The notes under the pieces are model-generated. The model did no database searches, was not told where the DNA came from, and worked only from the letters and a program-made list of their open reading frames with translations. This document shows, piece after piece, positions 11,801 through 25,900 of a stretch of 64,000 nt of DNA. Each line of letters opens with the position of its first letter. Position 1 is the first letter of the stretch. The stretch spans positions 186,001 to 250,000 of the forward strand of contig JAQGDQ010000023.1 in NCBI GenBank assembly GCA_030141605.1. Reading direction: 5' to 3'. The translations under genes and the position numbers were made by a program. Source of the stretch: Tubiluchus corallicola. Lineage: Eukaryota > Priapulida > Priapulimorpha > Priapulimorphida > Tubiluchidae.

Positions 11801-14800
11801 GCAGAGTTGTTTGTGCAAGCAAAATTCTTTTTTAAAATGTTTGCATTAATTATTTGATATTTTTTGTCATTAATGTTTTGCTTTGAATTTTTTCTCAACA
11901 TAGGCCATTAAATATGTTTAATTTTTATAAAACTAGAGTTGCTCATGGGAAAAGATAGCTAGAGTTAGCACTTGTAATAAATGGCAACAGAATTTTTTGT
12001 TGTGTCTCATGTCTCCTTGTGGCATTTTGTCGATGCAGTGTGGTTGTTTTGATCAAATTTATCTGCTTTAGTTAATGTCAAAACCTAGCTTTTTCTTTTT
12101 TAAGACTGTTCAGTATGTGTTGCCCACTGTGTAAATTTTGCTAAATTGGTATTATGTTTTGTGTATCACATATTAATTATTCTCTTTTATATTTTTAGGT
12201 GGCTGTGCCTAGAATTCTTTCAAATTTAAGTTTGTCTGTCATTGAGCCTGCAGTCATTAAACGTCAATCTGTCGCTACATTTGAACTTAGTGTATTGACT
12301 TCTGCACGCCAGAACTCTTATCTTGACATTGATTACGGCGACGGCGTCCAGATGGCATATGAACTGCGTGACGACAACAAAACTTTTCTTGCTGCACATA
12401 GTGAAACAGATCTGCAACTTGTAGCCAGCTATGGCATCGGCTGTGAACTCCATGTAAAAGTGTTTCATTTATACCTGTCAGAAGGCACCTTCAATGTACA
12501 TTCAGTAGTACATAATAGTGACGATGTTATAGAACATGTAAGTGACAGTACAATAGTTGTACAAAATGAACTACAGAATGCACACATTTACACAAAACGT
12601 TACGTACCCGTTAACATCTCAACGACAATCAGTGTTCGCTTATCACAAGACTCGATGTTTAAGCAGTTTGTTTACAATATTACCGAATCCTCAGATATTG
12701 TGTACAGATCCGGGCCTTTGAGTAACCAATCTATCGAATTTGTATATCCTCGTGTAGGTAGCTATAATATAGATGTGAATGTTTTCAATGACGTAAGTAA
12801 TATCAAAGCTGAATATGTAGTTTATGTTCACGAGAAGATCGAGAGTCTACAACTGACAGTTTCCGATTACGTTGTTGAAACTGGCATGGAAGTCACTTGC
12901 CAAGCTGAGGTGGACTTTGGTTCTGATGTCAGCTTTTCCTGGCACTTTGACACAACCAGTGCTCAATCTCATGTCGTTCATCAGCCCAAATCTTCAGTGA
13001 TAAAGCTTATTTTTACTGTTCCAAATGAGTATAATGTCTCTGTCGAGGCATCAAATTTGCTTGGCTCATTCGTAGCATCTACAGAACTGCCTATTACTGT
13101 GCAAGAACGCCCACAAAATCTCTACTTTGCACCACCTCGGTTTATGGCAACTAATCAAGCATACTCGTTTAACATAAGTTCAAAACACGGTTCTCATCTC
13201 ACTGCCCATCTATCAGTAGATGGAAGAAATATTACAGGTGTTCAATCAAGCACAGGCGTTTTTGTTTTTTCTGTGTTATTTGACGCACCAGGAACATACA
13301 ACATAACAGCATTTGTGTTCAACGATATTGGTTCACTTTACAAAACTGTTATTGTAGTCGTTGAGGAAGAACTCGGAAAACTTACTATCGTGCCCATTAG
13401 TGAGTTTGTTGCAAATAATACAGCAATATTTCAAGCCAACATAGACAATTCTTTGCCATCAGGGACTGATCTAATTTTTGATTGGTCGTTTGACGATGGC
13501 TATGATTTTCGGTCAGCTATGCCTTTCGCGTGGAAAATGTATGAGACTCCCGGTGAGAGGCATGTAAATCTTACCGCTTATAATAACATTGATTTTGCAT
13601 CAACATCTTTTTCTTTTGTTGTGCAAGATAACTCGACAGCAGCATTTCTTCGCCATGAATTAGTCACTACGGTGGGAAAACCTGTTGTATTTGAAATTGT
13701 TCATACTTTGGATAATGTTGAACAAAATGTTGACTATGTTTTCCATTTCGGCAAAGGCGGCAACACATCGCTGGTGACTGCGGAATCATCTGTGACATAT
13801 ACTTTTCTAACTTCTGGCATATATAACATTTCTGCCAAAGAAAGTGACAACGAAATAGAATCCTTAATACTGGTAGAACAACCTGTAGAAACTTGTGAAC
13901 TTTCTGGCTCTTCCAGTCTCGATTCTTTCCCAGCTTTGGGAAATTATGAAGTTGCAAGTCATCCGAAGTTGGGTGTCTTATTTGAATGGGCGATTGACAA
14001 TGAGATTTATGTTACACATTTACCAATGTATGCCCCTAAGTTTGCGCACTCGGGTTCATTCAACTTGACTGTGAAATGCTCGAATTTAATCAGCTCTTTG
14101 TCATCATTTTTGGTAATTCATGTGCAGCGTGCAATAGAAACAATTGATTTTTCGGCATCTTTAGTAGTTTATGGTCAGAGCACTGACATCGACATTGAAA
14201 TTTATGGAGGCAGTAGTGATTTTTATGTAAACATAGACTATGGCTATGGTTGGAACCATACATTGCATTCAAGAGATACCACATTAAAAGTTAGGTCAGG
14301 AGAAGCAAGTGCTAACAAATCCGTTTTCAAGCTACATTTGCAGCATAGATTTCCTGAAGCCGGACGATATGTTGTGAATGTGACTGTTTGGAATTATGTG
14401 AGCAGAGCATCCAAATCAAAAGTAGTTATTGTAGACGAAGCCATTGATGGAGTAATCGTTACTGCAGATGCACCTGCTGTTGTGAGTGTATCACAAGAGG
14501 TGACTGCTACTGCCACTGTGACATCTGGCAATGACCTTACTTTTGAATGGGACTTTGGTGAGCCATTTGGACGACGGCGAACCCATGTTTCAAATAACCT
14601 GACAAGTAGCACAGCCAGCCATAAATATGGACTTGCAGGCGAATATACCGTGTCAGTGTACGTGACAAATCCATCGTACCTTGAACCTGTTGTGGCACAG
14701 CTGTCGTACAAAATAGTGGTAGCGGAGCCAATTAGTGGAGTAACATTCTCAGATGTCCGCCATTTTTTTACAGAGCTGAAGAAGCAGTCAGGTGGAAATT

Positions 14801-17800
14801 ATATGTCTGACGTCATTTTGTTTAATATTCATGCTGATCGAGGCTCAGATGTTCAATTTAGATTTGATTATGGCGACGGTACAATAGAAGTTTTACCTGG
14901 CCTGCTGCATCCGTTTCTTGCTTTACAAACAGCTCAGGGTAGACATCGATACATGAGTGAGGGGGTGTTTAACATAAGTGTAATAGCTTCTAACATACTA
15001 GGTCATGTTGCGGTTGAATTACCACAGCCGTTTCATGTGCAAATTGCACCTCAAGACTTGCGCTTTGATCGGCTGAGTTATATTACACTATTTGGAGAAC
15101 TTAGTTATTTTAAAGCACTTACATCGGCTGGGACCAATCTGTCATATGATTGGTCATTTGGCGACGAGAGCGACATCATTAATAACAAGGTTCCTTATGT
15201 ATCTCACCGCTATCTGTCACCTGGTGACTTCAGAGTAACTGTTCTGGCATATAATAAAGTTGGAAAGCAAGTCGTATCGTCACAGGTAAAATTATCTTAC
15301 TTTGTGATCAAAATTTTTGAACCTCTTCTGTATGTCATTCACTAACATAAAGAATCTTAATTAGAATCTTCTAATTATAATTTAGAATCAAGTGAAAGGC
15401 TGATTTGTAGGGAGGCAGAATGGACAACGACCTCCTTTGCATATCAGATAACGGCATATAAACTACTTTTTTCTGCCTCAAAAAATTACTAAACTAAAAA
15501 CTTACTTTTACATAGCATATTTTACCAAAGCATTATAATTTAGCTTAATTTTTTGGGCATTGTCTGTAAACAAAAGTAAATTAAATTATATTTTAAATAA
15601 TGTTTCCAAAGTCCACAAAATGCTCATTTGTGTTAACCAAAATAAGTTATTTTAAGCTGCTTCTAAGTTCTCTTAGATGCCTCCAAAATGTCTTGAAATG
15701 CAGCAGAAATCATTCACCAGACCCCGTTTGAAAGCTTACAGTGCACCCTGCTGGATGATTTGGACTATTGACCACTGCCTCAGGGAATTCCCTGTGGCAC
15801 CCCTGTGGCTCACCAATTATCATAAGATTCTTTGAGTTTTAAAATAGACATCTTTACGTGGTTTAGGTTTATGTAGAAAATCCAGTGCAAGGAGTTGAAT
15901 TAAACATCACAGAAAGATTGTATGCAACACATGAGGATATTTCTTTTACTGCCATACCAGAAACCAGAGCTCCCAAGTGGTATGTTTGGGATATGGGAAC
16001 AAGCGACAACGTCAAACATACTTCTCAACCAGAACTTACTTATATGTTTGATCAGCCTGGACGGTAAGTTTAGCAGTTTAGTAACAGTATAAAACATTCA
16101 ATGTAAGTAAGAAATTAGTATAATGTTTTACTGCATGTATCGGTGATAACAGACTTATTCATACATGCATGATTAGAGTCCTGTGTACGATATTTCAAAT
16201 GCCCCATGCAAAACCAAGTTAATGTGCTTGCTTATTACAAGTTGATGTAAAGTAACTTGCAGGTAAATTTTCATGTAACGGCCATAAGATATTTTCTTTT
16301 GAGCTTCAGATAATTTGTTACTTTTACATGTTCATATTTTTTAACATTGTTTTTTCGAAAGATTATTTTAACACTAAAGAAGTTGTTAAATTTTTTTATG
16401 CATTGTAGAGCCTGAAATAAATCACATTTGTTCCTAATTTGTGTTTTGTAAATAAATTAATTGTTATTCTAAAGTCTCTAGTTGTTTGAAACTGAGTGCC
16501 TCTTACACAGTTTTCTTTTACTCACACAAACCGTTAAACAAGGCCAACAATAAAAACATTTCTGTTTCCATCTAATTGCGCGGGTAATATTTTTTTATCG
16601 CAAAAAATATACTTTTCTGGCAAAAAAAGTATACATATAAAAACGTGTTTTTTAATTTAAAATATAAAAAGCAATAATTATAATAACAACCTTGTTTCGG
16701 CGAGAATGCAGTCATGTTTTTCTACGGCTACACACCTATATCTTGAGTTGCCATTTTGTATGATGCTGTAATATTTTGTATTTTGTAATCGTATTGTTGG
16801 CTGAAAGGTATCGTATTTTTTGCCAAGTCAATGCATTAATGGCCAGGTTTGTGTTGTTTTTCACACCATAATTATCACAACATACGTTCACACTGCACAA
16901 AAAAGAGACTATATGATAATTAATAATTATACGATAATTTTAGTAATGCGAAACAAAAAACTGAAAAATGTGCATTGAAAAAATTTAAAACATTACTGCT
17001 AACCAGGGGGAAATAAACAAACTTTGATTTCAACGGATTTTGAAATTTACAAAGTATTAAAAAAAAATTTGAAAAAATTCTCCTTGCCTACTGACATTTT
17101 TTGAGCTCATGAGGTAAGGACCGAAGCAATTTTTTGTAGCGGCCTAAACGCAAATGTTATTACATCTTCTTTAATCAGCAATGATCTTTTACAGGTATGT
17201 CGTGCAAGTGTTTGCAGCTAATAACATAAACAATGTCAGCTCAAAACCTGTTGAACTTGTTGTGCAGACGCCGATTAGTCACCTGTCTATAAAGAACCCT
17301 GGATCTACATTAGTCAACCGTACCACCAGATTCGTCTCCCTATTCACGGGTAGTGAACTGAGTTTCATCTGGGACATGGGAGATGGAAGCATTGTGAATG
17401 AAGATTCCTCAGTGGTTGAGTATATGTTTGAGAAAGCCGGAGAGTACAAAGTGTCAGTGACGGCTTCAAATAAAATTAGTTCAGCTGTGGCTTCGTTAAC
17501 GGTGTTTGCTTTGGAGAAACCTTGTGAGAAACCAGACATCAGCTTCAATCTTTTAATGCATATAGTGGTGAGTATATGCATGCACAGTAAGTTACTAGAC
17601 AGCTTCCAAATTTCCTTGTGTTCATTTGACATGCAAGCAGGGTCGTATTAAGCCGTAGTTCAACTCCTAGGCTTTTAGCTATGTCAGGACTATTCCAGTT
17701 AACCGACTGACCTTGGTACTTTGTCACCCAAGTTCTAGTATGTATGTTGCGGGTGTTGTAAAGAAGTTTACTCAGATTTTTTTTAAATCTGCTCGCTTTT

Positions 17801-18813
17801 CGTTATGTGAATGACTAAAATGTTTAACATGGTGTTTATTAGCACTGATGATTGTTTCAACAGCATATGTCATTTTCAATGCTAGAATCAAGCCAAAACA
17901 TTTAATCACTACAATTTATATATATATATTGTATTGGTTATTTATTTATTTATTTATTATGTTTATTTGCGTATAAAATATAATTTACAGTGTACTTGCA
18001 CAATTAGAGCAGTGGTATGATTATGTCACTACTAACCAAATAATCACAAAAGTGAAATTAAATTGCCAAAGTATCAGAGGTTCTCACATAAAGAAAACTG
18101 TAAAGAATTTGTACTATTTTTCTTTTTCTTTATAGTTTTCTTTATGTGAGAACAACTGATGTTTTGGCAATTTAATTTCACTTTTGTGATTGTGCAATGA
18201 TATTGTATGCAGCATAATAAAATTTACCAACTATATGTTTTGGTCTGATTCTAGCATTGAAAATGACAGTTGCTATCGAAACGATCGTCTGCACTAATAA
18301 ACACCATGTTGATTCTAGAAGTTGGCTCGTTCGTGTATCTAATAATATATTTTAGGGAAACACATTTTGGGAACCTAATTGTTCAATACTGCAGCATTTA
18401 AGGAGAATAAAATTTTATTATGGTAAATGCCTCAATAAGAAAATTGACAGCCTCATCGTCCCTACAGGGATGTTAAGACCTCAGCCTAATTAATCTCATT
18501 GATGACATGGTCCTGACTTTCAATAAATTCTACATTTTCAAATTCAAATAGTTTTGTAAGTTTAGTGCATGCTAAAACATGATTATTTGGCAATATTGTT
18601 TTCCCAGTAATGTGATAAGTGAATAAAAATCCCTAAATAAAGAAAATTATGAAAAAGATAATGTAAAAGAGAAAAGGAAAGAGCATAAAAATTACTAACT
18701 ACTAATTTTGGGATTTTATGAACTACAATGTTACCACTATGTGCTTATGAAATGCAATTACTAACTAAGCACCGAATATATATATGTGTGTGTGTGTGTA
18801 TATATGTGTATAG

Positions 18814-18850
<37 letters not shown>

Positions 18851-19910
18851 GTATATTTTTCTTTTGTAGTTTGAAAGATCAAGTGATATTGTTTTAGAAC
18901 CTGTCATTCTTATAAACTGTACAATCACACCTTTGGCGAAATTTCAGTGGCTTTTGTACTACAACGCAGAGCCACTGGACAGCTTTGAAACCAGCATTAT
19001 AAATACTAATCAGCGAACTCTGTTTATCCCCAGAAATTTGCTTGATTATGGAAAGTATATGGCTGTGTTGAGAGTTTCAATGAACGGAACAATTGTTCAC
19101 AGTAGTGCTGAAATAGAATTTCTCGTTGTTCCTTCATTGCTTGTTAGCATAATCACCGGGGGTAAGCAGAGAGTTATTTCAAATCAAGACGTGTTGAAAC
19201 TTGATGCTTTGGCTTCGTTCGATCCAGATTATCCAGCTAATCATAGTTTCATCTACAAGTGGTCATGCCAGCCTCTGGCAGTTACTGGTTCCTGTTTTGT
19301 TGACAACTTTTCTCTTCCGGTAAACACTACAGAAAGTGCAATATTGCTTCCTGCTCGCTACTTCGTTAGCGGTTACAGCAGCTTCCTGATAAACATGACA
19401 GCTTACAAACCAGGAAGAAAATCATTTATAACTTCTCAAGTCGTAGAAGTTTTGCAAAGTGACAAGACTGCTCAAGCTGATATGTATGTCCAGTGTGAGA
19501 TGTGTGAAAACAAACAAGTGAACAGTGGAGATGTTCTTGTGTTTGAAGCCATTTGTCCGAATTGCTGGAAAAGACGTGATTTGTTATATGAATGGAGCGT
19601 GTTTATGGTCATCGATGGCAAGCATACAGGTAGAGGTGGATGAATTAAAACTTGTCAGAAATTTTGCTTTAGCTCCATGCATATCCAAAGTTAGAAAGAT
19701 CTAACTATAAATTATTCATCTCTAGTACTGTGATTGTCTAGCAAATTGTCTGTTTGCTAATTTTGCAAGGAGATTAGTTGATGATTTGTTGCTTAAAACT
19801 TAATTGAACTGTAATCGAGTTAATTTCTAACTACATCCTTACTTTCTACGGCATAAATGCATAGATTATTATATATATACTATAATAATCTATAATATAA
19901 TATATATTAT

Positions 19911-19941
<31 letters not shown>

Positions 19942-22900
19942 TATCAGCCCTTAGTAATGTTAAAATATTGTAATTGTTTTATTGTAGTGAGACATCAAGA
20001 GTGCTATCATGCAGATGGACCTCATCCTGATGGCTTCCTTCGAGCTGATGATACTGCAGACAAACAGTTACTAACAGATAAACCTCTAGTAACTTCAACT
20101 GGTTCCATGGAAACTTTTCCATTAGTTACTGAACATCATAATGGGATGGATGATTTATCAATAACCCAGAGCACTTCTCAATTACTCGTCACCTCCACTA
20201 CATCGACTCAGAGTTCTGTCTTGGAGAGTACTTCTGAAATACCCAAGACTTCCTCCACAGTGAGGCAAAGTTCCATGACAGCTACTTCTCAATCTCCTAG
20301 CACTACTTCTGCAACAACCAAGAGTTCTACCATGGTCGACGTTTCTCACTTAGCTGATGTACCAGTTTTTGCTGATGCTGTTTTGGAGGAATCTAGCGTG
20401 AATTCTCCTCGCCGTACATTTGGAAACCTTCATCCAACTGGACTTTGGGTAGGCATTTATAGTGGAATATATCAATCACGAATTCCTTCCGTTTTAATCT
20501 GCTAGGCGAGGCTGTTGATGACTTCATCATCCAAGATGGCGGCCTCCATATCTCGTAACCGTAATATTGGCTTGTTACTACTTTCCTGCTCAGATTTTAA
20601 AGCTAAGAAATTATAATAATTACGAAAAGAAGTGGATAAAAAGAATTATTTACAATTATAAGCTTATCAGGTGCTGAATCATTTTCTTAAATTTTTGCCT
20701 GTCAATAATGGCTACGTTCATTCTGAATCATGCTGACTCAAAGTAAAGAGACTCCTTTATACACATTGATACTGACGCGCAGATGTCAAATACACTATAC
20801 CTCTAGTGTCACTTTTCCAGTCATGTGCAGCTCACATGGATAAATATTGCGCTGAAGTACTTAATATTTTTAATTATTAGTGATATTTTTTCTGTTGTTG
20901 TCTGGTTCTGTTTTCTGTTTCTTTAAATTGTGTAACTTCACTATTGTTTTTATCGCATCGTATCATTATCGTATCACTAAATTTGTATCGTTTGACATCC
21001 CTAACTTGTGTATTTTTGATAGTTTCTTGTAGTAGTGGGTAAACCTTTATGGTTATTTAGAGTTTCAATTGTGACTAAAATTAAAAGAGTAAAATTGCAG
21101 AACATTTAGTTTGCACTACCCGTGTATTAATCATTTCCTTCAATGATGGATCTCAACAATTTTAAAGAAATTAGTTTTAAGAGATTTTGTGATAATTCAG
21201 AATGGAAACCTTCCCGCTGAGCAACTGAGGAACACGAGAGGGTTACCGAGTGATAGTGGCAGTACAGGAGAACTACTTGATTTTGATGGGTTTCCACCAT
21301 TCCGAAGAAAGAGAGAATCTGGAGACCCCACGAGAGGTTACAGTGACATATTGGGAATGCCATTACCTATGGAGGACGTTGGTGGATTACCCTTTGATCG
21401 CATGCTACCACCTCTTCCTGGAGATTTTCTGTCGGATAATCCTGTACCACCTTTGGAACCTGTACACCGTCGTACAAATATTGGTTTAGGTAATACTTTG
21501 CTTTTTATTTTCTAAATAATAATAATAATATGCTAATGATACTGTAGGAAATCTTTACCTTTTTTCTTTAAACCGTGTTGCTGTTTTTCCTTTTACCGTG
21601 GAATTAACTGGTGAGAATTTCAAAAACTAAGAACTGGATTTTTCATAAGGTAAATTGTCTGTCACACTATGTGTGAGGTTTTGCCTAAAGGCTATAAAAT
21701 TGGAAAAGCACCCTGTACTAAACTTGCAATTTATGCATCTTCAATTTATATAGGATTAATCGAATTACACTTTTTTATTTAATAAATCTATTAAGTAAGT
21801 TAAGAGGAGTGTTTAAGGGAGGATCTTATTTGTTTGTCCTCAAACCCCCCTAACAGTTGTGTGTGTATAGATTTTGTAGTCAAATTGCAGTCTATTTGAG
21901 AGGAGGTTGCTTAGGCAGTGAAGCGATCAATTGCAAAATGACCAAAAAATTGTTATTTATTATTACTGACTTACTGCTTCCATGGGAGAAATTCGTGCCT
22001 GTTTATCTAGAAGATACTCATGAAAGTGGATGATGAATTTAAATGAAATTGGAGCATGAACTAAGTGGGGCCAGATTAAAATTTGGCGGGACACACTAAA
22101 CAATTGAGAAAGTTTTTCTGTAGCATTCACAGAGATCCAATGTTTCTGCCGTATGAGAGTAGTGATGGGCGATTACTAGATTAATCAAATTAGTCGCGAT
22201 TACAACCATGTATAGATCGATATAATCGTTGATTAAACACGATGAAACGTGAGCAAAATAGACGTGTTGCACACTGATTACGTGTTTTAACACAAATAAA
22301 TGAAATCTTAGCATTTTTTCTTCGTTTTTCTTGCCGTTACACAATGTGCTCGTGGACACATGACATGTGTAGTGACATTGTCGTAGTAGTTAACGAAAAA
22401 GCGTTGCGTCTATAAAATTAGTATGCAAGTGAAAATGACAGGCGGCGACAAAAGCTGTGATAAAGTTGTAGGCTGATTCACTACAGTCATTGAAAATTAT
22501 GGCTAAAACACCCAAAAAATCGCCACAAAAGATTAATTGTGATATCGAATTACAAGAACAAGATTATAATCCAATTACAATATTCAAAATCTCCCCTCAC
22601 TATTTGTAAGTATTTCTGATTTGTACATTAAGGTCCACCTGTGTTTGGTCCAATCAGCGAAGGCATCCCTGGAGAGAGTGGTAGTGCTTCAGCCCGCAAT
22701 TTAGCCACCCTACAGACGGCTAGCACACTTCCGGCAGTTCCACAAGAGAGCGCCAGCGAAGGTGAAGGCAGCGGTAGAGAAGATGGAGGAGACAATGATA
22801 CGAGTCAGTCGTCAAGGAATGAGATTGACCCATACGGTCGCGTAAACTTCAATGACAGAAATGATTTGGATTTGTTGACATTGGAAGGTGAATTTCTGCC

Positions 22901-25900
22901 TGAAGCTTATAAGAGTCCACACATCTTAAGTCTGGAAAGGTACAGTACTTTATTTACTATTTTTGCTCAGTCCATAAGTGATTAGAAATTGTTTGTGATT
23001 GTGGCTGGTTTTAACTGCAGCTTCATAAGTTTTTGCAAACACAATTACATTCACACTAAGGCAGGTCACTTAGTATTTTTATTATTTGATTTTGTTGTGT
23101 TTTTGCTTTAAGAAAGTACAAGTACTTGCACGTGTTGTATAGATGTCTGAACTCAGAAACAGCAAGTTTTTGATGCAAGAAATCATTACATACATCCTTT
23201 ACACGCTTCAATCTTACATCTTCCAAATATTTCATGGATATGGTGAAATTTGCAATACAAAATGTTGTGGCAGCATTTGAATTCTTTGTTCATTTCTTTT
23301 TCGTTCCTAGGGTCAAACTCAAGCTAAAACCTGACCAGACACTTACTGGAATTCGTCGTCAATCTCTTGTTATTAATCACAATGCGCTTCATGAGGGTAG
23401 CACTTACATCGTGCAGGTTTCTGCTTTTTCAAACCTCACTAGACACCATAATACTGCTTTAACGTATTTCACTTTAAATGAAGGTCCAGCCAGTGGCCGA
23501 TGTACCCTCAAACCAGAATTTGGCACTGAACTGGAGACAGATTTCAAAATCCACTGCATGGAATGGAAAGACAGAAACCAGCCGCTGTGGTACGAAGTCA
23601 GTTACAAACTCACGTCCAGTCAACCTAGGCAGTTAATTTACCACGGGCTCAGCCACGAGCTGAAATTCCGTTTACCATCGGGACCTGTCCATTTGAACTA
23701 TACTGTCCATGTTTCCGTAGCTGTAGTTGATTCTCTGGGTGGAAAAACGACTGTTTGTTCATTACCGGTGAAAGTCAAGCCACATGCCGATAGCATTCAA
23801 GCTATTTGGAAACTTATCCAGGAAAAGGACAGTCAGTTGTACATGTATCAAGCCCACGGAAACTCCTACAATGTGGGCCATTTTGTCAACAGTGTAGCAA
23901 TGACCCTAAATAGGCTTGTTGATGTGGGAAGCGAAGATGTTTTACAGACAGAGATAAGAACTACACTTCTGAAAACCCTTAGCTCATATAAAGTGAGAGA
24001 TTATTATAGTGCACTCCAAACATTAGCTGGATTAAATTCGGCTGTACATGCGTCGGCTCATTTAACTCCTCGATCTCTGAAACTTGCTTCTGACATTTTA
24101 CATGACATTGTTCAACTTATACGCAAAAATTCTGTGCAAAGACTCGATCAGAACTTGTTGACTTTGTCTGTACAGGTAGCTTCAAAAATTCTTGACAGTT
24201 TTAAGAATGCGCAGCCGAAGAAGTGGCTGGGTGAAAAAATACTGTCCTCTATTGAGAAAAGCTTATCAGATTTGATGCACACTGAACTTAAGTTTCATAC
24301 GTATGAAGAATTTCCACTCAACATTTCAGCAGGTTTTTTGTCCATTCTTGCTGCCAAATACGATTCGGAATCTCCTACAGTTTTAGCAACGAGTGAAGCC
24401 GCTTTTGTATTACCAAAGAACATACTGCCATCTAGTGCTGCGAAAAGCAATCAAACAGACTTGTGCTACGAAGCACAGATGGTAACGTACAAAAATAATC
24501 CGTTTGCCTGGGATAATTTGCGCATCACTTCAGAAGTAGCTGCACTGAAAATTTACACTTGCGATGGGGAAGAAGTTTCAGTGAGAGATCTCTCACCAAA
24601 ACAGAGTATCGTAATGGAAATACCACGAAACCCAAAACTGAATGAAGTTGAAGCAGACTTCGTACTTGAAAAGCAAAAAATGAACATTCACCATTTTAAT
24701 GTTACAAGAGACAACTTCAAACAAGCACTGCATATAGAAATAAGTTTAGAATTAACTAAACAAAACGGCCGCCCATTTCCTCTAGCACTATTCCTAAGCT
24801 ACGACAAACCACCTACACCGGACAATTATATAATCAAGAAGATATTTGAGCCCAATGACAAAAAATTAAAATTGTTTCTGCCAGTGGGAGGAATGAACGT
24901 GTCTGGACCATACTATCTTGGTGTAGTAGATGCCACGTTTAACTCTGGACGTCCACGGGGTGATGAGATTGAATTCAGACAGTACACGCTACAGCTCTGG
25001 TTTGGGCAGTGCTTGTATTTTGATAATGCTTTGCAAGAGTGGACTGACACCGGATGTTTGCCAATGGACAGTTCTACATTTACTTTAACACATTGTAGCT
25101 GTAATCATCTCACAGCCTTCGGGTCAAGTGTGGAAATTCCGAGTATGGTTTTTGTATCTGTGAACATCGAATCATTTTTTAGGTAAACATTTTATTAGTG
25201 AAGTATTATAATCTTGTGTTTAATCAGTAACAAGATAAACTAACAATAATAGCACATTTTAGTATTTAGTATGAATAAACAGAATTAAAAGTTGGCAATA
25301 TTTTGGACTTATAACCTAAATATCCTTGTTTTAAAATTTTTCCATTTTTTTAATTATTACCTTCAATGTAATTTTTTCTCCAAAAAGCAACAGTACAAGT
25401 TTTTATATATTTTTGGAAAGTCCATCAGGTCTAATGACAAGGTATTTTTGTATTTATTTTAACATTTAATTTGCGTCCAAGTGAAACTATATAAGTTTTT
25501 TATTTTTTTATGATTAATAAGGGGAAATCAAAACACTAGCAACATAAATGAATGAGAAATTGATAAAGTGTTGCACTGATAAAATGTTGGAAAATATTGT
25601 AGGGTTTTGCTGAGGTTGTTTGGTTAATTCATTTACCCTCTCTAAAAACAACTTTTAGATTGGCCATTTTCTAAAACGTAACTTGGAACTAGGGAACTTG
25701 AGTTAAGAATGTCTCTTGTAATAGTTAAATGGGTCATGAACTGATGCTTATGATCCCATTTGACTACTTCAGTATGTTTCAAGGTGTTAATACGGTCAAA
25801 CCTCTTTATACCACAAAGTATACCTACTTTGGGACTGCAAAAAAGTTGGCGTTATGGCAAGTTTGGCGTTATAACGAGATGCCTTAATACGTACATGTCT

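Noticed and set aside
12199-15345. The PKD array as an independent gene starting at 12199
   Set aside because: Codon 12199 is GTG directly after a strong acceptor, and the phase joins exon 5; it is an internal exon ending at 15285, not at the in-frame stop past the donor.
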